Source of the DNA: Urophycis tenuis
Taxonomy: Eukaryota; Chordata; Actinopteri; Gadiformes; Phycidae
Reading direction: 5' to 3'
Assembly: GCA_036785325.1 (NCBI GenBank)
Contig: JAXIVH010000008.1
Span: 7,756,658 to 7,820,657 of the forward strand
DNA: 64,000 nt
Shown here: positions 1 through 13,319 of the stretch, in pieces
How positions within the stretch are numbered: the stretch's first letter is position 1
How the letters are laid out: every line of letters starts with the position of its first letter
Program-made: the position numbers and the translations under genes
Notes under the pieces: generated by a model
Told to the model about the DNA's origin: nothing
What the model saw: the letters and a program-made list of their open reading frames with translations, nothing else
The model's database searches: none

Positions 1-288
1 TAATTGGATTCGGATGAACGGCGGCAATTCTCGAGATCCGATGTAAAATTATGTTGGCGGCAGAATTACTATTAGAAAGTCATTTCCATTTGAGGGTAAG
101 TAAAACAATTAGATGGACCTGAAAAAAAACTGGTAAAGTTAAAGACTAATTCGAAACAGCAGAACATGTTCACTTAATGAACAAGTGGGCCATGTTGGTT
201 GGCAGCATCAAATACAACCATGCCTTACCTTCAGCGGTTCTGGCAGCGGTATCACCTGAACGATTTCTCTTGTTTCTCCCAGTTTCAG

Positions 289-2625
289 AGATGAGGGAAC
301 AGCGGAGGATGGACTCGGGGGAGGAGTCGATGGACATGCTGCAGGAAGTGTTTGAGAGGATTCACGCCATCACCGGAGAAGACAACCTGGACATGCTGGT
401 GAACAGGTTCATCCAGGGTGAGTCACGCTAGTAGGAGCCGGCACACACCGACCCCCTCAGGAAAGACGATCACGTTCGTTTCTCAGGCATGTGGCGAAAC
501 AGCTAATGAGTTTATTTTCTCTGTGTAGTTGAAGACCGCAACTTTGCACTCTTTAATTTTGTAAATGAGCAAAACAACGAAGCCGAGGCCCTCAGGGAGC
601 AAATCAACCAGGTGAGCAGAAAGGAACCTGTTATTTATGTATACTACAGGTGACTTTTAGTAATGTTACGATTGCTTACCAAATGCATTAGGTTACATAC
701 AAACCATTTGAACCATTAATCAAGGAAACACGCTATGTAAAAAGAAAATGTGCACAAACAAGTTTGGTCACAATACATTTGATAAACTGTGATACATTGA
801 CAGAAATCGCAATACATTTAAAACTGGATGTATCATCGTTGATTGATGACAAAAGCTTCACCAGCTCAACTGTGCCACAGTCTCGTCGGACACGCGTTGA
901 ATGAACGCTAGCTACAACTGGCTGCTCTGTTCTTACAATGAGTGCCTGTGCAGCTCCGGGGTGAAATGGAGCAGTTTCAAGTGGAGGGTGTACAAAAGGA
1001 GCAGGAACACCACGCTTTGTTGAAGGAACGCGATCAACAGCAGGGAGAAACGGAGGGCAAGGCCAGAGAGTATGAACAGCAAGCTAACGCTGTCAGCAAT
1101 ATCCTGGACCAGATCAAAACAGGTAACTGGTTCTTCAGGTGTCCCGTGAACGTCCTGACCTTTCCCAATTTCCCATCTGGGGTAATACAGTACCTGTCTT
1201 ATCTTATCCAGTTTTATGCACTATTGTACACATTTGCAGCCATCTGTCCCATTCATATTTTAGAAGGGACCTTATTAAAGGAATTCCCAACTGAGGGTAC
1301 CTCAGTGGCGATGAGAGATAAAGGATAAGTGAGGAGGTTTGAGGGGGTGCTTCGGTACTTTTGGGGGTAACCATTTGTTTTGGTTTGTTTCTTATTAATA
1401 AAATGAAGAAATAGAGGTGCATCATATTAATATATTATTAGTATTATATTAGTATATTACTAGGAGGAAAACCATTTGTTTCACACCGCCTTTATTTTTG
1501 TAGGCGTGAACGACATCTTCTCCAAAATGGACGGTGACCGTTCGGCCATCGACGACCTGCTGGGCTCCACGGCGGGAATCAACGAAAACAACATCATGAC
1601 CTACCTGGGTCTGGTCGAGCAGAAGACCAACGAGCTGGTGGCCATGCAGGCCTTCCTCCGCTCCAAGGTGGCCCTCAAACCCCCTGAGCGCTGAGGGATC
1701 CCTCTGACCGGGTTCCTTTCTGAGGTTTCTCCCTCGATAATGAAGGGAGTCTTTTTGGCCTTTAGAGGGCCTAGGGTCAGGGCTGTCGTGGCCCACGACG
1801 CCCTTTGAGACTGTAACTTAACAAGGACTGTACAGATAAAAAACGGAATCGAGTTGACCCGGTTCCCACTCCTTCATTCATCACTCGCTCTCTAGGTTAA
1901 CTGCTTTAATCTAACCATAACCCAGTGTCCCAATGTTGTGCGTCGTCTAGGATACCGATAAGGACTACAATCCAAAAGACCTGGCCACATTCCTATTGGG
2001 TCAGAATCCAGACATGCTCAGGCAGGGCAACGCCATCCAAACGACAATTACCGGGTGGGTGACTGCATATAATCTATATAATCTACTGATGCTTTAGGCT
2101 AAACCTCTGTTGTCATGCAGCGCCACGAGAACCCATAACTTATCATTTACGCCGTTCTTTTTCTATCTCCATTTTGTTTTTCTGTGTGTGTGTGTTTGTT
2201 TGTGTGTGCGTTTGTGTGTGTGTGTGTCTGCGCATGTGCGCGCCCTCGCCTATGCGTTTGACGCCCGGGATGTTTCTGATTACCGCTCCGAAGCGATGAC
2301 CACGAGACAGAGGGGTCCCACCTCACGGACGAGGAAGAAAGGCCCCTTTCTCAGGGAGAGCTCCGCCGGAGAATAATGAGAGGGGTGAGCGGCGCGGAAC
2401 AATGCGCTCCATTCACCGCCGTCGCCGAACAACGTTCTGCCTCTGTGCCTCCGCCGGAGAGCCGACCTCCGCTGTGTGTGCGCGTGTGTGTGTGTGTGTG
2501 TGTGTGCTGACTCGTAGGTGACGAGGAGGGAAGGCCCGCTGCACCAGGGCGGGCCGTCGTGGGGCCGTCGGAGCAGCCCGGCAGCCGAGATTGGACCCCT
2601 CTCCCTGGAGGCCCTCACGCTGTGA
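289..2625 (+). CDS. odad1: Outer dynein arm docking complex coiled-coil protein, ODAD1 (CCDC114)/CCDC63 family, 3' seven exons
   Basis: Seven in-phase exons are readable: 289-417 (acceptor could instead be at 282), 529-611, 954-1122, 1504-1667, 1951-2054, 2294-2384 and 2518-2625, all bounded by AG/GT. The joined frame gives about 281 residues to a TGA at 2623; the amino-terminal exons lie left of the window. Recognised stretches are VEDRNFALFNFVNEQNNE, DDLLGSTAGINENNIMTYLG, NPKDLATFLLGQNPDMLRQG and LTDEEERPLSQGELRRRIMR, in the order expected for ODA1-type docking proteins, separated by charged Q/E-rich coiled coil (954-1122). Family members anchor outer dynein arms to ciliary doublet microtubules. 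The family is firm, but telling ODAD1 from its paralogue CCDC63 needs a phylogeny. The donor at 1668 (gtggcc) is weak. The final exon, preceded by a GT microsatellite, gives a Pro/Gly/Arg-rich tail I do not recognise. Confidence 0.8.
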
Positions 2626-2745
2626 AGCCCGGAGCCCCGGGTTCCCCCCCACCGCCGCCCCCCCCCCCCACCCACCACCCGCCAGCCCCCGGCCAGCAGC
2701 CCAGGTGAATGGGAAAAATGGTGGTGGTGGTGGTGGTGGTGGTGG
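2182..2745. repeat. Microsatellite cluster in the last odad1 introns and 3' end
   Basis: GT-rich repeats at 2182-2230 and 2471-2507 sit in the last two introns of the docking-complex gene, where they replace the usual polypyrimidine tracts. A C/CAC-rich run (2645-2690) and a (GTG)n run (2719-2745) follow the stop codon. Confidence 0.85.
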
Positions 2746-4113
2746 CGCCATCCGTGATCAATGGGGTTGACGGTTTAAATCCTCGCATGAAGACCAGTGA
2801 ATGGGTCGGGTACCGAAATAGGGATGTCATAATATTTGCTAAAACCGCTGTATGGTGGAGCTCTGTTCATGCTGAGCCCTAACCCTCTGTCATTATTTTC
2901 TGGTTAGATTTGTCATCACATTTAGGTCAGTACGAGGCTGATTGTGTTAGTAGCTACAAAGGATGCTTTGCAAAGGAGTCCTGCAGCCTTTTTTTTTTTC
3001 TTTTTTTTTCCATGTGTGATTTGCCATCTGGCTTCAACTTACCAATTTGTGGAGCCTGCGAGTCGTTTCCATGTTTCGTAACATGATACTTTGCTGCAGT
3101 GCACTAGAGGACAGAATGGGGGCAGCAGACCCTGTTGTAATACTAATCAGCAAGCCTTGACCGTGGCTGTTGCTACACAAAATGAAGGTTACGGCTGTAA
3201 TCTCTTTACACCGCCCCAATTATTTATAGGAGCATGGCTGGTTGCATATTAACCCGTCGTGGTTCTTGTGTCTAGTTCTTTAGAGGTGGTTATTGATTAA
3301 CCACACGCCGCCTATTATTCCTAATTCTTATGGTGAATGAGTAATCAATGAAATGTAATATTTGTTATTTGATTCGAACACACATTGTTCAATTTGAAAG
3401 GCGCATCACGCATATGTGTTTTATTTCTACGACGAAATTGAAAAAATAAATGTTGATGCAAAGTCCCATTTTTTAAACGTGTGTATTTCTGGCAAATGAG
3501 TGGCTAAGGAGTTTGCTGCCTAATGAGGCGTCAACAATAGTTTCCCCTCGCAGTGTTTTAACTGCACCGCGTGCAACAGCTCTGCGAGGATTGTCTTCGG
3601 CAGAGCAAAAAAAAAAAAAAGCAGCGCGGACTTAGAGAAAACCTTTGATCGCTGGGATCCAAATGTTTCTCTTATCTTCTCATGTGAGCTGCTGGTGTAA
3701 CGGTTTTGCATCGCAGGCCTTCCCCACGCGCAGCCTACCACTTCCTCTTCTCTGAAGAAACAATGAGGATGGCAAACCTGTTATTTTAAGGACCAGCGTT
3801 TGCACTCAATCCGCCTCAGCCCCTCTAAAACAATTAACAAAAGAGTGCGCACTATGTTTAGAGTGGAGAGGTCAGCTCCTCACAGAGTGCGCAGAATGGC
3901 ACATGCATGAGAATTGAAATGCGGAACATATCACAATGTGTCTGAGAACCGCGGACATGTGAATCAGGTAATGTGCCGTTCCATAAAGAACACATGTGCG
4001 TTTGTCCAGACCGCCTGAACGGTGCGTTACATTGTCAGAATTAAAATTCGCACTGCTTTTCTGTTTTGCATGTATAAGAGGCAGGCCAATGACTTGGTTT
4101 TGCTCTGAATAAT
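2746..4113. other. Intergenic, no gene seen; possible odad1 3' UTR
   Basis: I see no coding signal in this stretch. An AATAAA at about 3444-3449 could be the poly(A) signal of the upstream gene, but a hexamer alone is weak evidence. Confidence 0.3.
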
Positions 4114-4566
4114 CCCCCCCCCCCCCCTCCGATGTCTCGACTGCGTGGCTATGAAAACAGATGATCGAAGATAAAAGGCCTGTATGAAAAGTGGGTGGGG
4201 GGTTGGATATGGATGAGGCCGTCTTTGAAATTCTACTCTCACTAAGCTCCTCTCCTCTCCCCACACATTTCTCTGTGCACACGGCCCTCCGCATTGCCAT
4301 AGAAACATTCCCTTTAATCACAACAGAACCTCATTTCCTGCTACTGACAAAGGCTACTCATTGCCAGCGGAGGCCGTCTGCATCAAGCTGGGCTCCTAAG
4401 GCCCGCCTCCTTGCGCGGGGCCTACCTATCAGTGGCAGGCTCTCCCGCTCGCTCCCTACCTCTCCTCTCCATATAAGAGCATTTTCCAGCGCTTACCATT
4501 TCTCTCCCCAAAATCTCTTTGTTTTGTGCTGCTGCACATTTGGTTTCAATGTGACCAGAGGAGGAT

Positions 4567-4628
<62 letters not shown>

Positions 4629-5041
4629 TCACACCAGGGGGTATTGAAGCATATTCACGCTGAGACGGATTTGAAAGGAAAAGAAATGACGGGGCAGCGT
4701 CTTTTGACCTCAGTCTAAATCCACACATTTGAAGCCCAATCGGAGACACTGGTCTGTATACGTACATTGTCCTCCGCACTCGACCACCGGCGTCTCCATC
4801 TCTCGCTCTCTCGCTCTCGTCATTGAAAGGCTGCGCGGTGTCCATTTACTGTTCCCCGCGTGCAGTGCACCCGCCTACCGCCCATGATTACCTACGTGCG
4901 TATCCAGGGCCTATGTTCTCATGGACGGCTCTCAGCTCCAGCGTGCACTACAAATCTCTGGCTAGATTGTTATCTTTACTTTGTGGCAAGTCCCTATCTC
5001 TTTCACACACTCACTCCTTCTTTCTCCCTCCCTATTTGTCA

Positions 5042-5102
<61 letters not shown>

Positions 5103-5165
5103 TCTCTCTCTCCCTCCCTCTCCTTCTCTCTCTCCCTCCCTCTCCTTCTCTCTCTCCCTCTCCCT
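4114..5165. repeat. Poly-C, (AT)n and (CT)n microsatellites
   Basis: C17 at 4114-4130, (AT)n at 4570-4622 and a long CT tract at 5045-5165 that ends in CCT-rich interruptions. The DNA between them shows no coding signal. Confidence 0.9.
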
Positions 5166-6363
5166 CTGTGTTTACTTGGGAGTCTTGCCAGGTAATTCCC
5201 TAGTCTGCCTGCACCCAGTATCCAGAATGCTACCTCCTTCTGCATACCCCTCCCACACCTACCATTGCAAGTTGCTAGGCAACCACCGGTCTGTGAGGTC
5301 TGGAACATTTTTTCAGCCAATCAGGCGGCAGTATTTATTTTCAAACCTTGAGAGAGAAGGCGACATCTCCTTTTCCCTCTGACAAATCTACCATCGGCTT
5401 ATTAAGTCGTAGCTTCATATGGACAGCTTTGGTTATATACGTAGCTTTAGCATTTTTTATCTGTGTTTTTATTTCTGAAAGCTAAACCAGCAGATACTAT
5501 AGGTCCACCACTGGGTGGCATAATGACTGGTTTCTCTGTTGCCACACAGCCTATTTTTTTTCCTGCTGTTGCTAAGCAATGCCATTTCATAGCTCTTGTA
5601 CCTGTGGATCATTTGTGATTTTTACAGATGTTGCTGACACCATTTTGTCCTCGTTCGCACCATTTTGAAACAGATGCTTTCAGAGCTCTGACTAGCATGT
5701 AAGACCCCCAGGTCATATCCTCGCTATTGCTGCACATGTCCCTTTCTTAAAATGGATCCTCACATAAATTAGAAATGGACTTCCTTCCTTCCTTCCTCAC
5801 CAATGTCAGCTTTGATATATATACTGTATATTTGATTCAAAACTAAATCGCAGTGTAGAAAACCATTAGACACATTTGTTATATGTTATCCTTAAATATT
5901 TATTGTATCCATATGCTCTGTTCTGACCTCAAAATATGTATCTTGTTTCCACAACCTCTGTGAAATCCATACGGGTTTCAGGGTGTAAGTTAAGACTACC
6001 ACTTATTTCAAAGACAAAGAGACAGCATTTTCAAATCGGAATCCCTCCGATACAGGGCCTGTTTGAGGTGCGAGTCGGGGTTAAACATTAGCCTTGGAAC
6101 GGCCACCCTCAGTTAAGTTCACGTCGCCTCGTGGCAGACAGGAAACGTGCATTCAAACGATTAGGGGAGCCACTATAAACCACGAGCAGCGACACACTGT
6201 CCATATTTTCAGCCACTTCCTTTCTGAAAAGCGTTTTCTTTTCAGTTCTTTTCAAAGCACTTCTGTAAAAACCCTTTCCTGTTTATAGGGTCCACCGTCG
6301 AAAATACATGTTTTAATTCCATAATTGAGACTATTGATGATCTTACTGTGTTTTCTCTCAATA
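5166..6363. other. Intergenic, nothing recognised
   Basis: AT-rich unique-looking sequence without supportable exons, RNA genes or clear repeats on either strand. Confidence 0.5.
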
Positions 6364-6981
<618 letters not shown>

Positions 6982-7662
6982 AGCCCCTTCCTACAACTCT
7001 CACAGCGCTCACATTTGAGCTGAAACGGGGTTCACTTAAGCTTTAAGTGGAATGTGTGTCGTTATCTGACTGTGATGGGGCGGGGGGGGGGGGGGGTTAA
7101 TGGAGGCACAGAGTGGCTCACTTCCTCCTTCCTGTCGGCCCTGCCCCATGGATAAGCTCGGGGCAGGATGTGAACACTAAAACAAAACACTGTGAGAAAA
7201 AAAGGGAAAGGGATTACAGCCCCGGTGTTGTCAGCGACGCCTGGGCTTATCCCGCTCAGGGAAACCCGATTAGCCCCACGCCAGAGCCTGGCTCAGTGTT
7301 TCTTATGTGCACCCACATGTTCATTCTTTGCCCACATGTCCCGTCCGGGATGAGGGAATTACGCGCTATCGTGTTTGATCTCACGCTTTTCCCGGTTTTA
7401 TGCACGTACGGTAACATGCACAGGTCAAATGCGAAAGCAGATTTGATTTCGTATTTATATTCTTATTATTTGCATTTTTATGTATTTGTATTTGTATTCT
7501 TTATATTTATTTATTTTTTGGAAATGAAGAGAGCCCATAACGAAGCCCTTATAAAATCAGTAAATATATTCAAAACATTTATAAATAGCTGAGGCACGGA
7601 TGTTGAGAAACCATTGCTATCTGCTGTGGTTGCTGCTGTTATTAAGAGCTGCCATGTTCAGG
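6982..7662. other. Intergenic, nothing recognised
   Basis: A G15 run lies at 7082-7096. I see no supportable gene; the long frame here has no family resemblance I recognise. Confidence 0.45.
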
Positions 7663-7719
7663 ACACACACACACACACACCCACACACACACACCCACAC
7701 ACACACACACTCACACACA

Positions 7720-7772
<53 letters not shown>

Positions 7773-7936
7773 ACACTCGCACACACACGATAAGACGGGA
7801 ACCTCTTTAACACTGTGGCATCGTGTCATAGTGTGTTATGCCCCCTGTACCGAGACCTTGCTATTTAAAGTCTGCACTACAACAACAACAACAGCAGAGA
7901 CCAGCGAGAGATAGAGATACAGTGAAAAAGAGAATG

Positions 7937-7981
<45 letters not shown>

Positions 7982-8029
7982 GTATGCATGTGTTAACGCC
8001 CACACACACACCCACATACCCCCCCCCCC

Positions 8030-8060
<31 letters not shown>

Positions 8061-8085
8061 AAACACACACCCACACACACAAACA

Positions 8086-8126
<41 letters not shown>

Positions 8127-8275
8127 GCCCACACACCCACACACACACACCCACAAACACACGCACACAATTACCCACACACACACCCACACACACAGAC
8201 ACACACACAACAACACACACCCACGCACACACCCACACACACAGACACACACACAACAACACACACACACATACA
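7663..8275. repeat. Composite (CA)n/(GT)n microsatellite with poly-C
   Basis: (CA)n with scattered T/C/G interruptions at 7663-7790, (GT)n at 7939-7984, a C run near 8020-8046, then interrupted (CA)n to 8275. GT followed by CA on one strand could form a hairpin between 7940 and 8275. Confidence 0.9.
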
Positions 8276-8556
8276 GGTACATGTGCTTTTTGCTTATCTT
8301 GGCAGGGGGAACTGGAAGTTGAGCGTCTGCTTTTTTCCCTCCGCGGCTCTGTAGTTAACAAGCTGTGCCCTGTGAGCCGTGTGGAAACCGGCTCCCCGCC
8401 CACACCTCCAGGGCCCCGGGCGCTGTGAGGCCCCGGGCGCTGTGTGACTCCCAGGGCCGATGAGCTTCCTGCTGGGGACGCCTCACCACAGCCTCCCACA
8501 GCCTCCGCCCCGGCCCCGCCCCCACCCCCCCCCCAAGGTGGCCCGGAGGCCGGAAA

Positions 8557-9010
8557 ATGTCAAGTCAAGTGCGTTTTTATTTGTGTAGCCCTTCATCACG
8601 ACGGCAGTCGGAAAGGGCTGTCGTGTTTTTTAGGACAGCCGCTTAACCCCTCGCCGGACGAAGGGCGAGGAACAGCGCTGTCAAGGAAGGAGACCTTGAG
8701 AACGGAAGCCAAGAGGGGGACCTTCCGGGGATGGATAAGGAGTGCAATGGCTGCCATAATTGACACACATAGTAGTATTAAAAGTAAGTATTTTAAGATA
8801 AAATAGAAAATAGTCCAGTGACTATCGGCAGCAGGGATAGGCTAGAGCAGGTTAAAGCTAAGCTGATCTCCTAAGAGCCAAATGAGAGGGTAAAGAGGAA
8901 GGTTTTAGGCTTGGATTTGAATTATGAGCAGAGTCAGACGCCTAATTACAGGTGGCAGGCAGCTCCACGGATGGTGCTTCATAAGAGATGAAGTAGAGCA
9001 AACCCAAAGA
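8557..9010. repeat. Interspersed-repeat-like segment
   Basis: It begins with a doubled TCAAG then a TTTTATTTGTGTAGCCC-type string, which I recall as the end of a widespread fish interspersed repeat. The rest is non-coding and moderately GA-rich. Exact class and borders were not determined. Confidence 0.4.
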
Positions 9011-9115
9011 CCAACCCCAGACATAACGTCACCTCAAATGCATCCAGACAGCTTGGAAGCAACTAGGGTCGACCGAGGATTGTGTTGAATAAAAATAAAG
9101 CCTGCAATCGTAAAA

Positions 9116-9289
9116 GGGGCATTTAGCAGACGCTTTTGTCCAAAGCGACTTACAATCAGTACATTTGTGGGCTTCGACATGTGGACAGTTGGAGGAGGGA
9201 GGTCAAGGGGATCGAACTGTTGACCCTACGGTTGGTGGATGACCCGCACTGTCCACCCACTCTACCCACTGAGCTACTGCCGCCCCCCC
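9116..9289 (-). mobile_element. tRNA-derived SINE, minus strand
   Basis: Read on the minus strand, the right end gives a tRNA-like head with an A-box (TAGCTCAGTGGGTAGAG) and a B-box-like GTTCGATCCC. The left end gives the conserved fish SINE tail AGTCGCTTTGGACAAAAGCG followed by TCTGCTAAATG. The same tail occurs at 24680-24710 and 44820-44850. It is a SINE rather than a tRNA gene because there is no acceptor stem and a conserved core follows. Confidence 0.75.
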
Positions 9290-10558
9290 AATTCTACAGT
9301 GTAATAAGAAAAGACAGATAACAAGCAAGATGAAAAGCAAGATGAAAAGCAAGAAGAACAGTCACAAAAGCATCCCTTCCCTCGATAACAAAGCCCTTCC
9401 TAGCGTTTTGCGCTACAACCAACTCTCTCAGCCACACTTTGGCGTCAACAGTTTTTTGAAAGTTTTACCATTCATGTCTTTGTGATTTCTCTTGTGAAAG
9501 TGAGCTCATTCTTGGTGAACAAAGCCCCAGGTCTCTCCCCCCCCCCCCCCGCCCCCTGTTCACACCGCATCGCCAACGTCTCTCTCTCACCGTTACCACG
9601 GCGGTGCTGTGTGAAGCTAATGACACGGCGCGGTGCGAACAGTAGCGCAGCGCTCCTGCTTTGTCTCCTGGCATCACTTCTGTAAATAATGAGAGGATGT
9701 CAGCGATGGAACGCCCCGGAAGATAATTACAGTCCGTATTTAGACATGTGGCATTCTTTCCACCCAGAGCTGAATTTATACAAATTATGTTATTCATGAT
9801 GAGTCTTACTCTGATATCTTGGCTTATTATACCCTCTTTGTCACCGGGATATGGCAGTAAGTATATATATATATATCTACAGATATACTGTAAATATATA
9901 TATTAAGTTTGGTATTTTTATACAGTATGATTCCAGTCGCAAACTTCCTTGTCCAGAATGAACAAAAGGCGACACAGATGAAGCCGTGTCTCTGCCTGAC
10001 TGCTCCTTCCTGATCTCACTGGTCAGCGGGTACAAAACCACGTCCATGTTCCTGCATTTATATCAAGCGGGCGAGCTGAAAAAAGCCCCAGCAGACCGTG
10101 TTGTGATGCAGGTGCCCGGCTGGTTATTCATCTGCTCTGGACTCTTAACTCGGCGCGTGGCCCTGAGAGCTGTTGCACGCCCATTCACCCGTGTGATTGG
10201 ACAGCGGATAAGAACCGCCAGAACCGCCTGGATCTCTCTCCCCCTGAGCCCGCCCCGGGCCAAACGAATGCGTCCGCACAGCCGCCCCATCAGCTTGGCC
10301 TCGAGATGGAAAAAGTGCGTGGAACATCGGCATCCTCTAAACTCCCTCATTAAAAAAAAAAAGGGCCTCACGCGAGCGGTAGCCCGGCCTCTCGCGGCTG
10401 CCTGGTGTGAGGCTAACTCATGTGGCCCGGCACCAGATCAGATTGTTTCGCTGACTGCGTGAAAAGCCCTAATTCCATTGGTGAATGGAACAAAAGGTGG
10501 CCTGACAAAGCTCATGCTCTGCCCTGGGTGAGTCAGTCGCTGTCATCAGGCATGGCAG
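9290..10558. other. Intergenic, nothing recognised
   Basis: Several frames are open by chance but show no family resemblance or clean exon structure. A short poly-C lies near 9540 and an AT run near 9860. Confidence 0.45.
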
Positions 10559-10629
10559 CACGCACACACACACACACTCACACACACACACACACACGCA
10601 CACACACACACACGCACACACACACACAT

Positions 10630-10668
<39 letters not shown>

Positions 10669-10984
10669 AGCACTCCACACACACCCACAGACGCACAAAC
10701 ACACCACACACAGACACACACACGTATATAAGTACTCCACAGACGCACACACACGCACACACACATACATAAGCACAGCCCACACACACACACACACACA
10801 CACACATATAAGCACTCCACACACACCCACAGACACACACAAACACACCACACACAGACACACACACGTATATAGGTACTCCACACACGTACACACACAC
10901 GCACAAACACATCCGGATACACACACACACACACACACATATATATAAGCACTCCACACACACCCACAGACACACACAAACACA

Positions 10985-11017
<33 letters not shown>

Positions 11018-11019
11018 AC
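10559..11019. repeat. Composite CA minisatellite, ~140-bp unit
   Basis: A (CA)n background carries a recurring longer motif, TATAAGCACTCCACACACAC followed by CCACAGAC, near 10664, 10806 and 10944, giving a unit of roughly 140 bp. A second landmark (GTATATA then GTACTCCAC) recurs near 10723 and 10868. This is a higher-order minisatellite built from a dinucleotide repeat. Confidence 0.8.
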
Positions 11020-12585
11020 ACACAACTAATGCACACAGGAACACAGAGACACATTGAAGCTCCCTCGCGCCATCGACTCCAGGTTGTCTGCGGAGCTTCT
11101 GCTGTGTTCCTCATCTAGCATGTGTTTTTTCCAGCGTCGCGTGGTACCCGGAGAGAGCGGCGATTCCTAAGTCAGTAGATACTGATCTATGCCTTAGTAC
11201 ATTACCAGCTACCTACTCCTCTTTCCGACTCTCTCTACAGCGGCGGCCGCGTCCAGAGGACGTGTCTCTCTCCAGGGTTTGGACAACAACATCTGAGATT
11301 TGGATCAGAAGGGCTGGGGGTTGTGGGGGTTGTGGGGGTTGTGGGGGTTGTGAGGGGGGCTGGGGTGGTCTGCGTGTGTCTCTGTGTTTATTGGAGTCTC
11401 CTAGGAGCAGGGGAGGGGGGGGGGGGGAGAGAGAGAGAGAGAGAGAGGTCCCACATCAGTCAGCTGTAACTTCAGATTGATAGGTGGCTACATTGAGTGA
11501 AACCCTGACCCCCCCCCCCCCCCCTCCTCTGAAGCCATCGGGAACACCGGAAGGACCTGGAATACTTACCGGCTGACTGCCAAAACATGGGATACTTGCC
11601 GGCTGAAGGCCAAAAGTATTTCTTTCCCCAATGGTTTAAGATTCAGTACCGAGGATTACGGCAGAATACACGACTGATTTCAAAGGTTTTCTTCGTCGGG
11701 GCCACAGTACATAGCCAAATCCACTTCCTGCTCGGAAGGTACGAACATAGTACATACAAAAAAAAAAGCTCTAGGTGAGTCTGTATATAAGTACAGTAAA
11801 GGTACACATAGCGGTATAAATATCCCTCACATCCTGTATACAGAACAGGGAACATTGGCTGTAGTACACTGTGAGGGCTTTGAGCAAACTACATGTGTTG
11901 AGTTACGCGCTGGCTCCGAGACCGTGTAACCAGAGCCCGGCTGTCCACTGTAACATTCTCATACCACAGCTGTCTGTCCCACCAGCTTCACACACACAGA
12001 CACACACACACACATCTGTGTGTGTGTGTGTGCGTGCTCTGTCTGTATACGGGCGTGTCTGCGTATACCCCTATAAGAAAGCCTGTAAGCGTTTGTTTAT
12101 CCCAAAACTGGGTCAAAAATCACCACCTCACAATTTGTGTTGCGCTATCCCTTAGCACAGAGACATGGTTTAGACAGACCCCCCCCCCGGGGGTGGATGA
12201 TACAGTAGTGGGGGTCCTCCCAAGCACTTCCTGTGTCGTCATCATCCGTCGGCCACGGCGACGGGGGAGGCAGTGACGCCAGGTGTGACTCGCCGCACCT
12301 GCGTTTGATTACGTTGCCTAAATAGACCCGCCACATCTACCTGTGTGTGCCAGGCTGATTTATCTCAAGGAGCGTCCGTGCTTTTCCCAGAAGCCTCGCC
12401 GACCTCGACTGAAGGAAGTGATTAATATATGCCCCGCAGCCAGAGGACTCCTCGGCAGCGCGTGGTCGGGCGCCCGAGCATCACTCGGCGTGTTGCAATA
12501 TGGTCGTATTTACATTAACACGACGCGCAAGGGTTGACAGACACCCGTTGCCAAGGGATTTGTGTTTTGTTTCCAAAGCCGGAGC

Positions 12586-12589
<4 letters not shown>
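11020..12589. other. Intergenic with G-rich, GA and C runs; no gene
   Basis: GGTTGTGGG-type repeats lie near 11319-11352, a G/GA run at 11410-11447 and poly-C near 11510-11524 and 12180. A palindromic CA/TG stretch lies at 11990-12032. No supportable exon. Confidence 0.5.
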
Positions 12590-12657
<68 letters not shown>

Positions 12658-12658
12658 C

Positions 12659-12694
<36 letters not shown>

Positions 12695-12741
12695 GTGTGT
12701 CTGTGTCTGTGGTGGGGGGTTGGAGGGGGGGGGTGGGGGGT
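12590..12741. repeat. (GT)n microsatellite with trailing G runs
   Basis: GT repeats with CG and AT interruptions from 12590 to about 12710, then GGGGTTGGAGGGG-type G runs to 12741. Confidence 0.9.
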
Positions 12742-13251
12742 GTCCAGCAGACAGAACCACACTCCAGACCATAATACATGGAGATGTGTCACACACTGGG
12801 CCTGGCCCCTGTAAACCAAGAGACGAGAGCAGCGTTTCCCCTCGGTGATATTCTCCGCCGAGTTAAAAAAAAAAAGGTGTTTGCTGCTGCCAGTGTGGCG
12901 GCCATTGTCTAATCAAAAGCCTGAGCGAGTCATTCATTGTGATTGAGTGATTAATGACTTTTTTTTTTCAAATCATGACCTAATTTCCCGGTGTGAGGCA
13001 GAGGATTGTAATGAGACCGGGCCTCCGGGTTGTTAGCCTGTCGCGCTTCCTGATACAACACCCATGCCGCTGGCCGATGTCACACAGCCCAGAGCTAAAC
13101 CTTTTGCTCCTGCCCTTATCTCGCGGTGAACTTTGACCACTGGCTGAATATGTGCACTCCTAACTGCCTGGAGAGGTAGAGGTCGTCAACCCTCTGACCT
13201 CCACGCCAAAATTAATCATTGACGCACCACGATAGAGGCTTGCGCAGAGAG

Positions 13252-13319
<68 letters not shown>

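Noticed and set aside
7836..8499. Overlapping open frames on both strands of the CA/GT block
   Set aside because: Simple-sequence repeats lack stops in several frames; no family resemblance or exon signals.
9240..9289. tRNA gene
   Set aside because: A- and B-box present but no proper stems, and the SINE core and tail follow.
9986..10462. 158-codon plus-strand frame as a gene
   Set aside because: No recognised domain, no exon boundaries, and equally long frames exist on the other strand.
10469..11114. Minus-strand frames of up to 191 codons
   Set aside because: Cys/Val-rich translations of the CA minisatellite.
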